Program-made: the position numbers and the translations under genes
Notes under the pieces: model-generated
Told to the model about the DNA's origin: nothing
Seen by the model: only the letters and a program-made list of their open reading frames with translations
The model's database searches: none
Shown here: positions 61,235 to 64,000 of the stretch, piece after piece
Layout: each line of letters begins with the position of its first letter
Position numbering within the stretch: position 1 is the stretch's first letter
Assembly (NCBI GenBank): GCA_040905505.1
Contig: JBBDRL010000084.1
Coordinates: forward strand, 1 to 64,000
Reading direction: 5' to 3'
Length of the DNA: 64,000 bases
DNA from: WHSP01 sp040905505
Lineage (GTDB): Bacteria > Gemmatimonadota > Gemmatimonadetes > Longimicrobiales > Longimicrobiaceae

Positions 61235-61852
61235 ATGGCAACTGTACACCGGCTTCGACGTCGTGACCGACCGGAGAACCTCGCGCTGCACGACCGCGCG
61301 ATGGACAACCTGCGCTTCATCCGCGAGACGATGGAGCGAGCGGGGAGTTTCACGGCCGTTTCGGGCTGGGGTCAGGTTACGATTGGGGTAACGGCCCTGG
61401 TTGCGGCAGTCGTGGCCGGGATGCAGACGACGCCGGAGCGATGGATCGCGGTCTGGAGCGTCGAGGCGCTGGTAGCGCTCGCGATTGGGGGCTGGACAGT
61501 GGCGCGGAAGGCGTACGCCGCGGGGATGCCGCTTCTGAGCGGCCCTGGGCGGAAGGTGGCCCTGAGCCTCGCGCCGCCTCTGCTGGCGGGCGCGATGCTG
61601 ACGGCGGTTCTTTTCGACGCCAATCTGCTCTGGCCGTTGCCGGGCATGTGGCTGCTCCTTTTCGGCAGCGGCGTGATATCGGCTGGATCGTACTCCGTGC
61701 GGGTCGTTCCGGTGATGGGGCTGAGTTTCATGCTTCTGGGGGTTTTCACGCTGCTCGCGCCGAGCGGGTGGGGGAATGCTCTGATGGGCTTGGGATTCGG
61801 TGGGCTCCACATCTTCTTCGGTCTTCTCATCGCCTGGAGGTATGGTGGCTGA
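61235..61852 (+). CDS. Hypothetical membrane protein
   Basis: 205 residues; cytoplasmic N-tail of about 40, then about six spans (FTAVSGWGQVTIGVTAL..., LWPLPGMWLLLFGSG, ALMGLGFGGLHIFFG). Overlaps the regulator gene by 11 bases, a conserved-looking pair. Unknown function. Confidence 0.7.
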   Translation: MATVHRLRRRDRPENLALHDRAMDNLRFIRETMERAGSFTAVSGWGQVTIGVTALVAAVVAGMQTTPERWIAVWSVEALVALAIGGWTVARKAYAAGMPLLSGPGRKVALSLAPPLLAGAMLTAVLFDANLLWPLPGMWLLLFGSGVISAGSYSVRVVPVMGLSFMLLGVFTLLAPSGWGNALMGLGFGGLHIFFGLLIAWRYGG

Positions 61853-62234
61853 TCCGAAGTCGGTTTCATCGCCCTGGCCCAAGGAGCCGTCGGACGATCC
61901 ATCGCTCCGCAGTGAGCGCGGCGGGTCGCCCGATCCGGGGCCCGTCGAGCTGGATCGCCTGATTCACGAGCGGGTGCGTCTGGGAATTCTGAGTGCACTG
62001 GCGGTCAACGATTGTCTCAGCTTCAACGACCTCAAGGCGATGCTCCGTGCGACGGACGGGAACCTCAGCGTTCACGCGCGGAAGCTAGAGGAGGCGGGGT
62101 ACATCGAGTGCCTGAAGAGCTTCCACGGGCGCGTCCCGCGAACGGAGTTCCGGCTGAGCGACGTCGGCCGCCGTGCACTCGAGCGCTATCTGGACCATAT
62201 GGAGGCCTTGATCGAGGCCGTTCGCGAAACCTGA
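61842..62234 (+). CDS. Winged-helix transcriptional regulator
   Basis: 130 residues; Gly/Pro-rich tail then winged helix: HERVRLGILSALAVNDCLSFNDLKAMLRATDGNLSVHARKLEEAGYI. Similar to PF13601-type regulators. It likely controls its membrane partner gene; ATG at 61842 or GTG at 61845. Confidence 0.82.
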   Translation: MVADPKSVSSPWPKEPSDDPSLRSERGGSPDPGPVELDRLIHERVRLGILSALAVNDCLSFNDLKAMLRATDGNLSVHARKLEEAGYIECLKSFHGRVPRTEFRLSDVGRRALERYLDHMEALIEAVRET

Positions 62235-62260
62235 ACCTTTTTTCACCCTCCTTGCACTCA

Positions 62261-62980
62261 ATGGAAGACAGCTTGTACGAGGCGCCCGCGGGATTGCACG
62301 TGGGGATGATCATGGATGGGAATGGCAGGTGGGCGGTGTCTCGCGGTCAGCCTCGGTTGACGGGGCACCGCGTCGGGGCACGGGTCGTCAAGCGTATCGT
62401 GGAGGCCGCACCCGACCTCGGGATTGGTGTCCTGACGCTCTACGCCTTCTCCGCCGACAATTGGAAGCGGCCTAGCCGGGAGGTATCGGGATTGATGCGG
62501 CTCTTCCGGGCGTATCTCGCCGCTGAAACCGCTCGCTGTGTCCAGAATGGCGTACGGGTCGCCATCATCGGACGGCGGGACCGGCTCTCTCCGACGTTGC
62601 TTCGCGCGATCGACGCCGCCGAGAGCGCAACGGTGGGCGGACGCAAGTTGCTACTGCGAATCGCCATCGACTACTCGGCGCGGGACACGATGGTCGCGGC
62701 GGCAGCGGCGGGCGCGGGCGTGGCGAGTCGGGAAGAGTTCACGCGGCTCCTCAACAACGCCGCCAATTCGCCACCGTCGCCCGAGGTCGACCTGCTCATC
62801 CGGACGGGCGGAGAGCAGCGGCTCAGTGACTTCCTGCTCTGGGAGTGCGCGTACGCCGAGCTGATGTTCGACGCGTGCATGTGGCCGGAATTCGGGGTGG
62901 AGCGGCTCGAGGAAGCGGTGTGGGAATACCGACGTCGCGAGCGGCGGTTCGGTGGGCTCACCCAGGCGGCCGCCGGTTAG
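62261..62980 (+). CDS. uppS: Undecaprenyl diphosphate synthase (cis-prenyltransferase)
   Basis: 239 residues. MIMDGNGRWAVSRG is the catalytic FGDGNGRWA-type motif; GHRVGARVVKRIVE, YAFSADNWKRP, and LIRTGGEQRLSDFLLWECAY bind isoprenyl diphosphates. Makes the C55 carrier for cell wall and O-antigen. Confidence 0.92.
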   Translation: MEDSLYEAPAGLHVGMIMDGNGRWAVSRGQPRLTGHRVGARVVKRIVEAAPDLGIGVLTLYAFSADNWKRPSREVSGLMRLFRAYLAAETARCVQNGVRVAIIGRRDRLSPTLLRAIDAAESATVGGRKLLLRIAIDYSARDTMVAAAAAGAGVASREEFTRLLNNAANSPPSPEVDLLIRTGGEQRLSDFLLWECAYAELMFDACMWPEFGVERLEEAVWEYRRRERRFGGLTQAAAG

Positions 62981-63038
62981 GGGCACCGTCGTCACCCGGC
63001 GGGCAGGCTCCGGCGATGCTTCCGCGACCAGAATGTCT

Positions 63039-63977
63039 CTAACTCCGCAACCATTCCGGGATATCCACCCGCGTGTCTTCGCGGGGCAGTCGTGCCGGGT
63101 CGTACCTGCCGATGAGCTCGGCTGCTGGCAGCTCGGCCCCCCGGGGTGCCAGGCCGCAGGTTGCCGCGAGCCATCCTACCACTCGCTGCGGCGCCACTCG
63201 TCGCTCGCGCAGTTCCCTCAACGATAGCGCCCCTGACCGTTTGGAGAAGCGCTCCCCATCGGCCGAGAGCACCAGGGGAACATGGGTCCACCGTGGCGGC
63301 TCGAGCCCCAGGGCCTGGTACAGGGGGATTTGGCGGGCGGTCGACGACAGCAGATCCGCTCCCCGCAGCACGTCGCTGATCCGCATCGCGGCGTCGTCGA
63401 CCACGACCGCCAGTTGGTAAGCCGCGACACCATCCTTCCTCCGGACGACGAAATCGCCGACCTCCATGGCGGGATCAGAGACGGTAGTCCCGTGGAGCGC
63501 GTCGTCGAAAAGCACCTCGCCGGCGGGAACCCGGAAGCGGAGTGCCGCGGGCCGGCCGAGGCTCCCTGTGGGCGGGCGGCCGCTACAGGTCCCGGGATAT
63601 GCCGGCCCCTCTTCATCGGCGTGCGGAGCGTTTGCCGCCTCCGCGATCTCCTTGCGGGTACAGTAGCACTCGTAAAGCAGACCCTGCTCGGAGAGCTGCT
63701 GGAGGGCGTCTTCGTAGTTCGCCTGGCGCGCCGACTGAAGGTAGGGCCCGAAATCGCCGCCCACGTCCGGGCCTTCGTCCCAATCGAGCCCCAGCCAACG
63801 TAGATCGAGCAGCTGACTCTCCAGGTACTCCTCCCGTACGCGGCCGGGGTCCAGGTCTTCCACGCGCATGACGAAACGCCCGCCGGCGCTCCTCACCTGA
63901 AGCCAGGAAAGGAGCGCGGTGCGGGCGTTTCCCAGGTGTAAGTCGCCGGTCGGGCTCGGTGCGAACCTGCCTCTCAT
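63039..63977 (-). CDS. gluQ: Glutamyl-Q tRNA(Asp) synthetase
   Basis: 312 residues. Class I HIGH-like FAPSPTGDLHLGNART, KMSKS-like FSKRSGA; the zinc site CYCTR...YPGTC; no anticodon-binding domain, as in GluQRS, which glutamylates queuosine. Convergent with uppS. Confidence 0.9.
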   Translation of the reverse strand: MRGRFAPSPTGDLHLGNARTALLSWLQVRSAGGRFVMRVEDLDPGRVREEYLESQLLDLRWLGLDWDEGPDVGGDFGPYLQSARQANYEDALQQLSEQGLLYECYCTRKEIAEAANAPHADEEGPAYPGTCSGRPPTGSLGRPAALRFRVPAGEVLFDDALHGTTVSDPAMEVGDFVVRRKDGVAAYQLAVVVDDAAMRISDVLRGADLLSSTARQIPLYQALGLEPPRWTHVPLVLSADGERFSKRSGALSLRELRERRVAPQRVVGWLAATCGLAPRGAELPAAELIGRYDPARLPREDTRVDIPEWLRS

Positions 63978-64000
63978 GAAAAGCAGGGAATAGGGAATAG

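Overview
The window looks like a scaffold from a high-GC Gram-negative bacterium of the Gemmatimonadota type. The reasons are the outer-membrane proteins (two TonB-dependent receptors, a small beta-barrel), many short lipoproteins, a split-subunit transhydrogenase, and strong GGAGG ribosome sites mixed with apparently leaderless starts. Phylum is inferred from gene style only; no rRNA, tRNA, CRISPR array, transposase, integrase or phage gene is visible. Two runs of exactly 100 N (16632-16731, 48189-48288) mark scaffold joins, so this is probably a metagenome or draft assembly.

Layout. 1-6.5 kb: small membrane and hypothetical proteins, a TerB protein, a degenerate HD-GYP protein divergent from a hybrid histidine kinase, a lipoprotein and an OsmC protein. 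6.6-14.0 kb: a tightly overlapping operon of a CDP-alcohol phosphatidyltransferase, a TonB receptor, a periplasmic binding lipoprotein, two permeases and an ATPase, i.e. a candidate route from the outer membrane to the cytoplasm. 14.2-18 kb: an ECF-like sigma factor and terminator, a broken Hsp20 gene, microproteins, a SAM adenosyltransferase, a Nudix-like protein and a GlcG/HbpS-like protein. 18-20 kb: a PLP enzyme, a cupin and a SWIB protein. 20-25 kb: pntB-pntAb-pntAa and a PAS histidine kinase on the minus strand. 25-30 kb: a fused HyuA/HyuB hydantoinase-oxoprolinase and a YihY protein. 30-36.6 kb: pyrimidine salvage (deoA, cdd), an unknown protein, a CDF exporter divergent from a cysteine-rich MarR regulator, and lipoproteins including a TlpA-like thioredoxin. 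36.7-42.5 kb: a large M16 peptidase and a PAS-GGDEF-EAL protein. 42.8-47.2 kb: a beta-barrel, a DUF192 lipoprotein, a second TonB receptor, a CDGSH protein and an alkyltransferase-like protein.

48-56 kb is the most interesting part. The chorismate mutase and prephenate dehydrogenase genes (tyrosine branch) are preceded by a consensus promoter, a leaderless 27-codon ORF with Tyr codons, an alternative pairing segment and a strong intrinsic terminator: a textbook-shaped but apparently uncatalogued tyrosine attenuator. Downstream is a bacterial ceramide pathway: a CerR-like dehydrogenase, a serine palmitoyltransferase-like enzyme and a bCerS/YghO-like acyltransferase, followed by a GT4 glycosyltransferase and a flippase-like membrane protein, which suggests a (glyco)sphingolipid locus. 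Next comes a second sigma factor, a close paralogue of the one at 14 kb, with its own leaderless promoter.

57-64 kb: an NDH-2-type dehydrogenase, an alpha/beta hydrolase, an amidohydrolase and an exported protein in one operon; a membrane protein with a winged-helix regulator; uppS; and, convergent, gluQ.
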